44,301 nt of DNA from Actinomycetota bacterium (GTDB taxonomy: Bacteria; Actinomycetota; Acidimicrobiia; Acidimicrobiales; Ilumatobacteraceae). The notes under the pieces were generated by a model. It saw only the letters and a program-made list of their open reading frames with translations, made no database searches and had not been told where the DNA came from. The stretch spans positions 1-44,301 of the forward strand of contig JAFMJD010000003.1 of NCBI GenBank assembly GCA_017853685.1. The letters are read 5' to 3'. Positions 32,639 to 40,953 of this stretch are shown here, one piece after another (the stretch's first letter is position 1; each line of letters starts with the position of its first letter). The position numbers were made by a program, and so were the translations under genes.

Positions 32639-33892
32639 GTGATCGATGTCGATACCTTCCGCCGCCAGGCTCGGGCCTGGCTGGAGCAGAACGCCGAGCT
32701 GAAGACCTCGGTGGCCAAGCGATCCTTCGCGTGGGGCGAGGGTTCCGACACGGTGTCGGTCTTCCACGTGCTTCCCCGCGAGGAAGAGGCCGCAGTGGTG
32801 GAGCGCGGTCGCGAGTGGCAGCGCAAGAAGTTCGATGCGGGCTATGGCGCCATCGCGTGGCCGGCCGAATTCGGTGGTTCGGGACTCACCCCCGCTCATG
32901 CTCGTGCCTTTGCTCGCGAGGAGGCACAGTTCGACACCGGCGACGGTCACGAGGTGCTGGGCGTCACGATGACACTCATCGCTCCGGTGCTGCGCGCACA
33001 CGGCACCGACGAGCAGAAGGCCGAGTTCCTCCCCAAACTGCTGCGCAACGACATCATTGCGTGCCAGCTGTTCTCCGAACCCGGTGCGGGATCGGATCTC
33101 GCCGCCCTCGGCACCAAGGCCGTTCGCGATGGCGACGAGTGGGTGCTCGACGGTCAGAAGGTCTGGAACTCTGGAGCGCAGTTCTCCGAATGGGGTCTGG
33201 CCATCACGCGCCACGACCCGGGGCAGGCCAAGCACCGTGGCATGACCGCGTTCATGATTCCCTTCGATGCGCCCGGCGTGGAGATCCGCCCGATCCGTCA
33301 GATGAGTGGCGGCGCGAGTTTCAGCGAGGTGTTCCTCTCAGGGGTTCGACTGCCGGACTCATATCGCATCGGCGACGTGGGCGACGGTTGGCGTGTTGCG
33401 CTCACCACGCTCGGCTTCGAGCGCGGCGGTGACGGTGAGGGTGCCGGCGGCGGTCAGCGTGTGGGCGGTTCGTGGGAGCAGGTGCTGGGTCTGGCGCGCT
33501 ACCTCGAGCGCAACACCGATCCGCGCAGCCGCCAGGAACTCGCTGCGCTGTTCACCCATCAGCGACTGCTGCACTGGAATCGCTTGCGTGCCATCGCCAA
33601 GGCGCGTGCAGGCACACCCGGCCCGGAGGGATCCATCAGCCGTCTGCAGTGGACCCAGGGTCTCACCCGAATGGCCAATGTCGTGTCCAACCTGCTCGGT
33701 GCGCGCCTCATGGCCGACTCGGGCGAGTGGGGCACCTATGCATGGAACGAACACGTCACGGGTGCCCCCGGCTATCGCATCGCGGGGGGATCCGAGGAGA
33801 TCCAGCGCAACATCATCGGCGAGCGAGTACTCGGCCTGCCGCTCGAGCCGCGCGTGGACAAAGACGTGCCCTGGTCGCAGATTCCGCGCTAG
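32639..33892 (+). CDS. Acyl-CoA dehydrogenase
   Basis: FAD-dependent acyl-CoA dehydrogenase of 417 aa. QLFSEPGAGSDLAALGTKAVRDG is the flavin-binding signature, WVLDGQKVWNSGAQFSEWGL the middle domain, and YRIAGGSEEIQRNIIGERVLGLP the C-terminal signature. The N-terminus (IDVDTFRRQARAWLEQNA) and overall layout resemble the longer FadE proteins of mycobacterial sterol catabolism. It also carries an unusual Gly-rich insertion GGDGEGAGGGQRVGG (about 268-282). GTG 32639 is preceded by GGGGGAGGGGGA. It is convergent with the Rieske gene, with 22 nt between stops, and divergent from the LysM-like pair. Confidence 0.93.
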   Translation: MIDVDTFRRQARAWLEQNAELKTSVAKRSFAWGEGSDTVSVFHVLPREEEAAVVERGREWQRKKFDAGYGAIAWPAEFGGSGLTPAHARAFAREEAQFDTGDGHEVLGVTMTLIAPVLRAHGTDEQKAEFLPKLLRNDIIACQLFSEPGAGSDLAALGTKAVRDGDEWVLDGQKVWNSGAQFSEWGLAITRHDPGQAKHRGMTAFMIPFDAPGVEIRPIRQMSGGASFSEVFLSGVRLPDSYRIGDVGDGWRVALTTLGFERGGDGEGAGGGQRVGGSWEQVLGLARYLERNTDPRSRQELAALFTHQRLLHWNRLRAIAKARAGTPGPEGSISRLQWTQGLTRMANVVSNLLGARLMADSGEWGTYAWNEHVTGAPGYRIAGGSEEIQRNIIGERVLGLPLEPRVDKDVPWSQIPR

Positions 33893-33914
33893 CCGGGTCG
33901 ATCAGTTCGGTCGA

Positions 33915-35378
33915 TCAGCCTTCGGGGACGAGGAACGGCTCGACCTCGCTGCGCGAGCGGCCGTCACGTGCCAGACCCTCGAGGATGAACTTGTCGATCA
34001 ACTTGTGGACCTGACGCAGACGCGCCTCTTGGTAGTTGCCGAACGACACACCCTTCTTGCCGGTGCTCTTGAGGCCCATCTGCACCTTCGGGAGGTTCTC
34101 CATGTCCTGCTCGAACACATCGGCGAGCAATCCCATGTCCTCGGCTGCCTTCCACGACTGCTCGAGACGCAGTTCGCGGTACGGCGCCGGTGCGGGACGC
34201 TTGCCGTCCTTGGGGATCGGGGCGAGTCGCCACACGTCCATGTAGCACGTGTCGGGTGTGCGACCCGGACGCCAGCGGTACACGAGTGACTGGCCGATGC
34301 CTGCCCACGGGGCGAATGCCGGGAACAGGTGGTACAGGATCGCATCGAGGATCTCGGCATCGGAGACCTTGCTGAGGTCGGCGTTCATGCCGGCTTCCAT
34401 GCCCTGGCGGAACAGGTCGGCGATGATCTCGCGGGTGTTCGCATCGTCGGGCACCTTCATGCCGCTGTCGCCGCGCGGCGTGCGGGCCGAGAACGCCATG
34501 TAGGCATCCACCACCTGCTGCGGGCTCAGCTTGTCCTTGATGTGCGGGCTCTGCACTGCGAAGCCATTGATGAACCGCGTGACGTAGGGCGAATCCGGCC
34601 AGATGGAGTATTCGCTGTTGGCGTCACCGGTGAACTCGATGATCTGCGGGTGTGTGGCGATCACGTGGTAGCCCTCGCTGAAGGCCTCCATGCAGACCTT
34701 CCAGTTGCAGGCCACTTCCTTCATGGCGTGGAAAGCCGTGTACCGGTTCTCGAAGTCGAAGCTGTTGCTGAAGTGCTCGATGAGCTTCGAGGCGTAGGTC
34801 TCGAACGGCTCGCAGTTCGGATCGAGGTTCACGAACACGAAGCCTGCCCAGGTGGCCACGCGCGCCTCGGGGAGGCAGGTGCGGGCGGGGTCCTCGGTGA
34901 CGTGGGGGAAGTCCCAGTCGCAGGGCATGTCTGCGAGCGAACCGTCTACCCCCCAGGTCCAGCCGTGGAACGGGCAGCGGAACGATGCGACTCGGCCGTT
35001 GTCGGTGCGCAGTTTGGTTCCACGGTGCAGACACGCATTGTGGAATGCCTTGATGGAGCCGTCGGCCTGACGGGTGACGATGAGGGACTCGTCCACCACG
35101 TCGTACACCACGTGCTCGCCGGGCTTGGTGATGTCTTCCTCGCGGCAGGCCACCTGCCACGTGTACTTCCACATGTACTCGTTCTCGAGCGCAGCGAACG
35201 CGGGCGAGGTGTAGCGGGTCTTGGACAGATCAGCCGACCCCGTGTACACGTAGGAGTGGTCACGCAGTGCAACGGGCACCGGTCGGGTGTCGCTGTCCAT
35301 CATCTGCTGAACGCTCGGTCCGTGGCTGCGTGCCTCGCCGGGCTTGCCGGATCCGGGACGGTTCTCGATCGTGGTCAT
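33915..35378 (-). CDS. Rieske non-heme iron oxygenase, alpha subunit
   Basis: Ring-hydroxylating-type oxygenase of 487 aa. The [2Fe-2S] Rieske site is C116-x-H118 (CLHRG) and C135-x2-H138 (CPFHGW). The mononuclear iron site is in NWKVCMEAFSEGYHVIATHP, with H238 and H243. It should use O2 and electrons from a separate reductase, which is not encoded in this window. The 487-aa length is longer than the usual ~430-450, with about 40 extra N-terminal residues. ATG 35378 has GAGAGGG 5 nt upstream; the track start 36011 adds an antisense extension. It faces a DUF1330 gene across a 91-nt divergent gap. The substrate is unknown. Confidence 0.94.
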   Translation of the reverse strand: MTTIENRPGSGKPGEARSHGPSVQQMMDSDTRPVPVALRDHSYVYTGSADLSKTRYTSPAFAALENEYMWKYTWQVACREEDITKPGEHVVYDVVDESLIVTRQADGSIKAFHNACLHRGTKLRTDNGRVASFRCPFHGWTWGVDGSLADMPCDWDFPHVTEDPARTCLPEARVATWAGFVFVNLDPNCEPFETYASKLIEHFSNSFDFENRYTAFHAMKEVACNWKVCMEAFSEGYHVIATHPQIIEFTGDANSEYSIWPDSPYVTRFINGFAVQSPHIKDKLSPQQVVDAYMAFSARTPRGDSGMKVPDDANTREIIADLFRQGMEAGMNADLSKVSDAEILDAILYHLFPAFAPWAGIGQSLVYRWRPGRTPDTCYMDVWRLAPIPKDGKRPAPAPYRELRLEQSWKAAEDMGLLADVFEQDMENLPKVQMGLKSTGKKGVSFGNYQEARLRQVHKLIDKFILEGLARDGRSRSEVEPFLVPEG

Positions 35379-35456
35379 CGTGGCCCTCTCTTGGTCGATG
35401 TGGATCCCATTGTGGCCCACCGAGCGGTGTCTTGGGCAAGCCGCCCCGACCTCGCC

Positions 35457-35462
35457 TACTGT
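35457..35462 (+). promoter_or_regulatory. -10 box TACTGT (leaderless)
   Basis: TACTGT ends 7 nt before ATG 35470 in the divergent gap with the Rieske gene. Confidence 0.5.
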
Positions 35463-35469
35463 GCGGGCC

Positions 35470-35757
35470 ATGAGCGCACTATTCATTGCCGTCAGCCGCA
35501 TCACCGACCGCGAGAAGTTGAACCAGTACCTCGCCGGGGCGCCCGCCTCCCTCGCCGGCCGCCCGATCGAGGTGCTCGCGTTCACCGAGGACGGCGACAC
35601 CGTCGAGGGGGCGCCTCCCGGAAGCCGTGTGGTGGTCCTGAAGTTCCCCGACAAGGCAGCCGCCATGGAGTGGTACAACTCGCCGGAGTACCAGGCAGTC
35701 GTGAAGCTTCGCCTCGACGGCACCGAGGGGTTCTCCCTGCTCTGCTCCGGCATGTGA
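35470..35757 (+). CDS. DUF1330-like small protein
   Basis: A 95-aa product with the ferredoxin-like alpha+beta pattern of DUF1330: ALFIAVSRITDREKLNQYLAGAP, a strand VLAFTEDGDTVEG, then RVVVLKFPDKAAAMEWYNSPEYQAVVKLRL and the tail GFSLLCSG. DUF1330 proteins are dimeric and of unknown function; structurally similar proteins act as monooxygenases or degrade reactive intermediates. It has a leaderless promoter box and is followed after 4 nt by the EthD gene, suggesting a shared transcript. ATG 35470 is used instead of the track start at 35344. Confidence 0.85.
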   Translation: MSALFIAVSRITDREKLNQYLAGAPASLAGRPIEVLAFTEDGDTVEGAPPGSRVVVLKFPDKAAAMEWYNSPEYQAVVKLRLDGTEGFSLLCSGM

Positions 35758-35761
35758 CCCG

Positions 35762-36478
35762 GTGGCCACGCAGCGACTGGTCTTCTTGCTGCGTCGACTG
35801 CCGCACCTGAGCCGCGAGCAGTTCCAGCACTACTGGTGGAACAACCATGCACCACTTGTTGCATCGCGGGCCGAGGTGCTCGGCATCCGCCGCTACCAGC
35901 AGGTGCACACCGTGCAAGCCGCGCGGCCCGACGGGCCCGAAGTATTCGACGGGATCGCCGAGTTGTGGTTCGACGGGCCCGCGCCCTCAGGGACGCCGGA
36001 ACAGCGAGCACAGGCGGGGGCCGATCTGCTCGCAGACGAGCGGAACTTCATCGACCTCTCGCGCTCGCCGATCTGGATGGCCGATGAGCACCTGATGCAG
36101 GAGCGTCCGCACGGCGGTCTACGCCTCACGGCAGCGTTGCGCCGCAAGGAGGGGGTCACGCGTGACTTCTTCCTGCGTCGCTGGCACGACGACCACGGTC
36201 CACTGGCGCTGCGCAACAACGACGTGTTCGGCTTCGGGCACTATGTGCAACTCCACACACCGGCTGACGCCGAAGAGCACCCGTTGCGGATCCGCCGGGG
36301 CGCACCCGAGCCGTTCGACGGTGTGTCGGAGATCTGGCTCGACGATGTGGACCCCGATCCGGCGCACGCCGCCGCCGTGCGCGCCAAGGTCACTGCCGAC
36401 GAGGACGACTTCTTGGATCGTGAACGCAGTGTGCTGTGGTTCTCCGAGGTGCGCGTGGTGGTGGATCGCTCCGCCTGA
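35762..36478 (+). CDS. Tandem EthD-domain protein
   Basis: The 238-aa product contains two EthD-like domains. Repeat 1 (about 1-110) has LVFLLRRLPHLSREQFQHYWWNNHAPL and repeat 2 (about 118-232) has LTAALRRKEGVTRDFFLRRWHDDHGPL; each ends with a Tyr-x-Gln-x-His stretch (RYQQVHT, HYVQLHT) and an EVFDGIAELWF- or EPFDGVSEIWL-type strand. EthD-type proteins were named for a role in ether-degrading P450 systems, and some are dimeric enzymes. The fusion would make an internal dimer. The GTG start is 4 nt after the DUF1330 stop. Confidence 0.85.
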   Translation: MATQRLVFLLRRLPHLSREQFQHYWWNNHAPLVASRAEVLGIRRYQQVHTVQAARPDGPEVFDGIAELWFDGPAPSGTPEQRAQAGADLLADERNFIDLSRSPIWMADEHLMQERPHGGLRLTAALRRKEGVTRDFFLRRWHDDHGPLALRNNDVFGFGHYVQLHTPADAEEHPLRIRRGAPEPFDGVSEIWLDDVDPDPAHAAAVRAKVTADEDDFLDRERSVLWFSEVRVVVDRSA

Positions 36479-36491
36479 TGCGCTGTGTCCC

Positions 36492-37241
36492 TCAGTGCCG
36501 CGGGCTCGGGTGTTCGTACAGCCACGGCGCGGACCCCTCGGCGTAGGCCACCCAGATCTCGCCATTGCCGCCGCCGGTGATGATGTTGGCCACGGCGTCG
36601 GCGATGTACGACGGCGGCGAGAACGTGGTGGCCGAACGCAGGTCCGACGGCACGATGTTGGTGTCGATGCCGCCGGGGCACACCGCATTCACCCGAATGT
36701 TGTGCGCAGCCAGCGCCGGGCCCGCCGAGCGGGCGAGGCCGATGACAGCGTGCTTGCTCATCGAATAGAACGGATCCGGTGGCTGGGCCATGAGGCCGGC
36801 GATCGATGCGGTGATCACCACATCGCCGCCCCCGCCTGCCACGAGATGGGGGATGGCTGCCATGAGTCCGTAGGCGACACCGTCCACGTTCACGCTCATC
36901 ACCTTGTCGTAGCCGTCGGGGCGCAGCCACGGCACGGGATCATCGAGCAGTGGCGCTCCCGTGGGGCGGGTCATCACGCCGGCGTTGAGATGCATGATGT
37001 CGAGACGTCCCTGCGAAGCGACGATGTCGGCGAGCACCTGCTCCCAGGCGTCCATTCGGCGCACATCGAGCGCCACTGCCGTACCGCCCACTTCGGTGGC
37101 TATCTGGCGCGCTCCGTCGAGGTTCACGTCGGCGGCAACCACACGCGCTCCATCGGCAGCAAGGCGTCGGCATGATGCCGCACCGATTCCAGAAGCGGCC
37201 CCGGTCACCAGCGCAACCTTCCCCGCGAATGCCCCCGCCAT
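36492..37241 (-). CDS. SDR family oxidoreductase
   Basis: Classical SDR of 249 aa. TGAASGIGAASCRRLAADG is the cofactor loop and AADVN the acidic strand-2 end, favouring NAD. LNAG replaces the usual NNAG; catalytic Ser lies in TASIAG and YSMSK holds Tyr/Lys. GGAGGG lies 7 nt upstream of ATG 37241. The long track ORF (to 38438) is antisense over the M3 peptidase gene and is not real beyond this start. It converges with the EthD gene, with 13 nt between stops. The substrate is unknown. Confidence 0.92.
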   Translation of the reverse strand: MAGAFAGKVALVTGAASGIGAASCRRLAADGARVVAADVNLDGARQIATEVGGTAVALDVRRMDAWEQVLADIVASQGRLDIMHLNAGVMTRPTGAPLLDDPVPWLRPDGYDKVMSVNVDGVAYGLMAAIPHLVAGGGGDVVITASIAGLMAQPPDPFYSMSKHAVIGLARSAGPALAAHNIRVNAVCPGGIDTNIVPSDLRSATTFSPPSYIADAVANIITGGGNGEIWVAYAEGSAPWLYEHPSPRH

Positions 37242-37302
37242 CTCGGCTCCCTCCGTTGGTGCCGTGTCGTGTCGCACGGCGTGTTCCCGCTCGAGCATGT
37301 CA

Positions 37303-37308
37303 TAGCCT
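37303..37308 (+). promoter_or_regulatory. -10 box TAGCCT (leaderless)
   Basis: TAGCCT ends 8 nt before ATG 37317 in a 75-nt divergent gap. Confidence 0.4.
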
Positions 37309-37316
37309 CTGCACCC

Positions 37317-39164
37317 ATGACCACGCTCGATGCTCAGTCCGACGATCTCGCCGCACGCGGTGTTGCCTGGGACCTCGAGCCGTTGCTGGACGGGCGAGCC
37401 GATGTGGACGCGTTGCTCGACGAGGCCCAGTCGATCTCCGACGAGCTGGTGACCACGGGGCGCGGCCGGATCGCGGCGATGTCTGCGGGCGAACTCGCTG
37501 CGTTCCATCGCCGCTACGAATTGCTCATCGATCGCATCAATCGGGCGGCGAACTACGCACAACTCCACTTTGCCGTGAACACCAACGATCCGGCAGTGGG
37601 TGCCCGCATGGCCCATGTGGAGGAGCGGTCCACGGCCATCACGACACCGCTGATCTTCATCGAGCTCGAATGGGCGGCAGCGCCCGAGGATCAGGCGGAG
37701 TCGGTGCTGTCGGACCCGAACCCCGCCCTCGACTTCGTTCGTCATCACCTGCGCTCCGCTCGTCGGTACCAGCCGTACCTGCTCACCGAACCCGAGGAAC
37801 GGGTGATGAAGGAAAAGTCGGTCACGGGTGATTCGGCGTGGGCCCGTCTGTTCGACGAACTGATGTCGGCCGTGGAGGTGGAACTCGACGACGGATCGGG
37901 CGGAACACGAACCGCACCGCTCGAGCACGGGCTCGCGATGCTGCAGCACCCGGATCGTTCGGTCCGGGAGCACGCGCATGCTGCGGTGACTGCTGGTCTC
38001 GCGCCCGGACTTCGCACGCGTGCGTATGTGTTCAACACGCTGTTGAACGACAAGTCGGTGAACGATCGTCTCCGCACCTACCCCTCGTGGATCACGAGTC
38101 GGAATCTTGCCAACGAGGCGTCTGATGAATCGGTGCAGGCGTTGGTCGACGCTGTGGTCGCCCGCTACGACATTCCGCAACGCTGGTACGCGCTCAAGGC
38201 CAAGGTGCTCGGCATCCCGGTGTTGCGTGACTACGACCGAATGGCATCGGTGGCCACCACTGACGCCACGATCGGATGGGCCGCAGCCACCGAAGTAGTG
38301 GTGGACGCCTACGCATCGTTCTCCGGCGAGATCGCCTCGGTGGTGCAACGGTTCCTGCGCGAGCCGTGGGTCGATGCGCCCACGCGCCCGGGGAAGCGGG
38401 GCGGTGCCTTCTGTGCCTACACCGTGCCAGCCCACCACCCGTACCTGATGCTGAACTGGACATCACGCACACGCGATGTGGCCACACTTGCCCACGAACT
38501 GGGCCACGGTGTGCACGGCTACCTCTCGCGCGAGCAGGGCGTGTTCCAGATGTCCACTCCGCTCACGCTGGCCGAGACGGCATCGGTGTTCGGCGAGACC
38601 GTGACGCGCGCTCGGCTCATGGAACTGCTCGACGACCCCAACGAGCGCTTTGCGCTTGCTGCTTCGGGGATGGACGATGCGATAGCAACGGTGTTCCGTC
38701 AGGTGGCCATGAACCGCTTCGAGCACGCCGTTCACTCGCATCGGCGTGAGCGCGGCGAACTCTCTGTCGATGACTTCAGCAACGCGTGGACATCCACCCA
38801 GCGCGACATGCTCGGTGACTCCGTGGAGATCACTGATGGTTACCGCTCCTGGTGGAGTTACATCCCGCACTTCATTCACACGCCCGGCTACGTGTACGCA
38901 TATGCGTACGGTCAGTTGCTCGCGCTGTCGGTGTACCGCCGCTACGAAGAGGTGGGTGATGCCTTCGTGCCGCAGTACCTCGAACTCCTGCGGGCGGGCG
39001 GGTCCATGAGTCCCGAGGAGTTGGGCCGCATCGTGGACTGCGACCTCGCCGACCCGGGTTTCTGGGACGGTGGACTCGACATCATCGAGGCTCAGTTGCA
39101 GGCTGCCGAGGCCGCTGCGCTTGCAGCGGGCCGTCTTGCCCGCACGACGGGCGCCGGTTCGTGA
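37317..39164 (+). CDS. M3 family oligoendopeptidase (PepF-like)
   Basis: Zinc metallopeptidase of 615 aa that degrades short peptides in the cytoplasm. The active site is HELGHGVHGYLSREQ (HExxH), with the third ligand in the downstream LAETASVFGETV helix (Glu). MTTLDAQSDDLAARGVAWDLEPLLDG opens the protein and YRSWWSYIPHFIHTPGYVYAYAYGQLLAL is a family signature near the C-terminus. The length fits PepF/oligoendopeptidase F. ATG 37317 replaces the upstream track start at 37269. Its stop overlaps the start of the next gene (TGATG), suggesting coupled expression. Confidence 0.95.
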   Translation: MTTLDAQSDDLAARGVAWDLEPLLDGRADVDALLDEAQSISDELVTTGRGRIAAMSAGELAAFHRRYELLIDRINRAANYAQLHFAVNTNDPAVGARMAHVEERSTAITTPLIFIELEWAAAPEDQAESVLSDPNPALDFVRHHLRSARRYQPYLLTEPEERVMKEKSVTGDSAWARLFDELMSAVEVELDDGSGGTRTAPLEHGLAMLQHPDRSVREHAHAAVTAGLAPGLRTRAYVFNTLLNDKSVNDRLRTYPSWITSRNLANEASDESVQALVDAVVARYDIPQRWYALKAKVLGIPVLRDYDRMASVATTDATIGWAAATEVVVDAYASFSGEIASVVQRFLREPWVDAPTRPGKRGGAFCAYTVPAHHPYLMLNWTSRTRDVATLAHELGHGVHGYLSREQGVFQMSTPLTLAETASVFGETVTRARLMELLDDPNERFALAASGMDDAIATVFRQVAMNRFEHAVHSHRRERGELSVDDFSNAWTSTQRDMLGDSVEITDGYRSWWSYIPHFIHTPGYVYAYAYGQLLALSVYRRYEEVGDAFVPQYLELLRAGGSMSPEELGRIVDCDLADPGFWDGGLDIIEAQLQAAEAAALAAGRLARTTGAGS

Positions 39165-40036
39165 TGTCAGCGGCACAGGCTCCGGTCATCAAGGTCGCCA
39201 CCTGGAACCTGTGGGGTCGCAACGGCGGTCACGAGCGTCGTCTCCCAGCCATCGTGGAGACACTGCGTCGCATCGACGCTGACGTGATCATGCTGCAGGA
39301 GTCGTGGGCGCAACAGGGTGACTTCTGTCAGCCCGAGTACCTCGCCGAATGTCTGGGTGGGTATTCGAGCGCGTGGGCACACGGTCCGTGGTTCTCGGGG
39401 TTCTGGCTCGGCAACTCGGTGCTCTCGCGGTGGCCGATCGTGCGGACCGAGATCCACCGTCTCCCGAGACTCGACAACGGCGACCCGATGTACCGACACG
39501 TCACGCTTGCCACGGTGCAGACCCCGTGGGGGGACTGGCCGTTCGCCTCGACGCACTTCGAGCACCCGTTCGACGGCTCGCGGCATCGGATGCTCCACGC
39601 CGAGAGCCTCCTGCACTTCGTTCGCTCGGTACGCGCTGGTGCAGCGAACAAGTTGCCGGTGGTGGTGGGTGGTGATCTGAACGCCGTGCCCGACAGCGAC
39701 GAGATTCGCATGCTCACGGGCCGTATGCCCGGCGTTCCGGGCGTGGTGTTCTCCGACGTGTGGGAACACATCGGCGCCGGCGGACGCTTCGGCGCCGAGG
39801 GACTCACGTGGCGCAGCGACAACCCGAACACCGGCGACAGTTCGTGGCCGAACCGTCGGCTCGACTACATCTTGGTGTCGCACCCCCGCAAGAAGCCTGC
39901 GGGCAACGCTCGCGGGATCTGGCTCGCGGGTACCGAAGCAATCGACGGGGTCTACCCGAGCGATCACGCAGCGGTGGTGGCCGAACTTGCGGTTCCGCGC
40001 GCCGATCCGGATGCGTCGGCGTCAGCCGAGGCCTGA
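39164..40036 (+). CDS. Endonuclease/exonuclease/phosphatase family protein
   Basis: EEP-fold metal-dependent phosphoesterase of 290 aa. Motifs in order are VATWNLWGRNGG (Asn), DVIMLQESW (Glu, metal), FASTHFEHP, VVVGGDLNAVPDSDEIR (Asp/Asn), WPNRRLDYILVS and GVYPSDHAAVVAEL (Asp-His). Members cleave DNA, RNA, phosphoinositides or sphingomyelin; no signal peptide is seen, so an intracellular substrate is likely. The start is ambiguous: GTG 39161 or ATG 39164, both overlapping the M3 peptidase stop; ATG is chosen. It is convergent with surE, with 7 nt between stops. Confidence 0.92.
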   Translation: MSAAQAPVIKVATWNLWGRNGGHERRLPAIVETLRRIDADVIMLQESWAQQGDFCQPEYLAECLGGYSSAWAHGPWFSGFWLGNSVLSRWPIVRTEIHRLPRLDNGDPMYRHVTLATVQTPWGDWPFASTHFEHPFDGSRHRMLHAESLLHFVRSVRAGAANKLPVVVGGDLNAVPDSDEIRMLTGRMPGVPGVVFSDVWEHIGAGGRFGAEGLTWRSDNPNTGDSSWPNRRLDYILVSHPRKKPAGNARGIWLAGTEAIDGVYPSDHAAVVAELAVPRADPDASASAEA

Positions 40037-40043
40037 ACCGGCG

Positions 40044-40865
40044 TCAGCCGAACAGCCGATCCATGCCGAGTTCGGCGTGGTGATCGCCGCCGGGATCCAT
40101 CGGGGTGATCCTGCTCAGCCACGTGAGCGACACATAGCCGCGCTGTACGGCACCGGCGTCGGTGTTCTCGGGGAGTTCCACCGGATCGCCCCAGTCCATG
40201 CGTACGTGGAACGAGTTCTCGTGACCGATCTTGGGCTCGAGCGTGATCGGCTTTGACGTGCGGCCCGGTTGCACCGCAAGGTTGGTTCGGCGCCAGCCGA
40301 GGAGTTCGTTGATCTCCACGTTGGGGACGTTGATGTTGAGCACCTGCGGCTCGGACGGCATGTTGGCCACGATGGACTCGACAGCATGTGCGGCCACATG
40401 CGCGGCCGTGTCCCACTTCTGTCCGAGCAGCATCTCGTCCCACGCCTGTCCCATGACGCTGCCGACCGTCACGTCCTGGCTCACGGCAACGCCGGTGATC
40501 CCGCCGTTTCGCGCGGTGAGTGCCGCACCCACGGTGCCCGAGTGGTACACCGCCCGGCCGACGTTGGCGCCGGGATTGATGCCGGACACGACGAGGTCGA
40601 ACGGTTCACCGAAGGCGCCGAGTCGGGCGAAGAGCACGCACAGCGCCGGCGGGCCGCTGACCGTCCACACCTCGTCCACACCCTCGAGATGTGCACGATG
40701 AATTTCTGGACGCATCACGTTTAGCGCGCCGACCGCGCATGACGCACCGCTGTACTCGGTGTCGGGTGACACCACCACCACCTGCCCGAACGGACGCACC
40801 GCGAGTGCGAGTTTGTGCAGGCCGACGGAGTCGATGCCGTCGTCGTTGGTGACCATGATGCGCAT
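40044..40865 (-). CDS. surE: 5'/3'-nucleotidase SurE
   Basis: Metal-dependent survival-protein phosphatase acting on nucleoside monophosphates, 273 aa. MRIMVTNDDGIDSVGLHKLALAV has the NDDG metal site at residues 7-10; the conserved Ser/Asn sites are in VSPDTEYSGAS and LVVSGINPGANVGRAVYHSGTVGAAL. It ends with a family-typical TDAGAVQRGYVSLTWLSR. The track start 40871 adds MP; ATG 40865 is preferred because TACGCT then lies 7 nt upstream, matching the pattern seen elsewhere. Confidence 0.95.
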   Translation of the reverse strand: MRIMVTNDDGIDSVGLHKLALAVRPFGQVVVVSPDTEYSGASCAVGALNVMRPEIHRAHLEGVDEVWTVSGPPALCVLFARLGAFGEPFDLVVSGINPGANVGRAVYHSGTVGAALTARNGGITGVAVSQDVTVGSVMGQAWDEMLLGQKWDTAAHVAAHAVESIVANMPSEPQVLNINVPNVEINELLGWRRTNLAVQPGRTSKPITLEPKIGHENSFHVRMDWGDPVELPENTDAGAVQRGYVSLTWLSRITPMDPGGDHHAELGMDRLFG

Positions 40866-40872
40866 GGGCATC

Positions 40873-40878
40873 AGCGTA
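40873..40878 (-). promoter_or_regulatory. -10 box TACGCT for surE (leaderless)
   Basis: Minus-strand TACGCT, then GATGCCC (7 nt), then ATG 40865. It would place the transcript start too far upstream for ATG 40871 to be leaderless. Confidence 0.5.
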
Positions 40879-40953
40879 GGCGTTGCGGGTGAACCCGAGG
40901 TGGGTCAGGGGTGACGAGCGGGTGACTGTCCGATGGAGAGCCGGGATCCGATG

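Noticed and set aside
34329-35810. 493-aa plus-strand ORF
   Set aside because: Antisense to the Rieske oxygenase, which has complete iron-binding motifs; no independent domain seen.
37242-38438. Extended N-terminus of the SDR ORF
   Set aside because: It covers the M3 peptidase on the other strand; the SDR begins at ATG 37241 with a Shine-Dalgarno and the proper cofactor loop.
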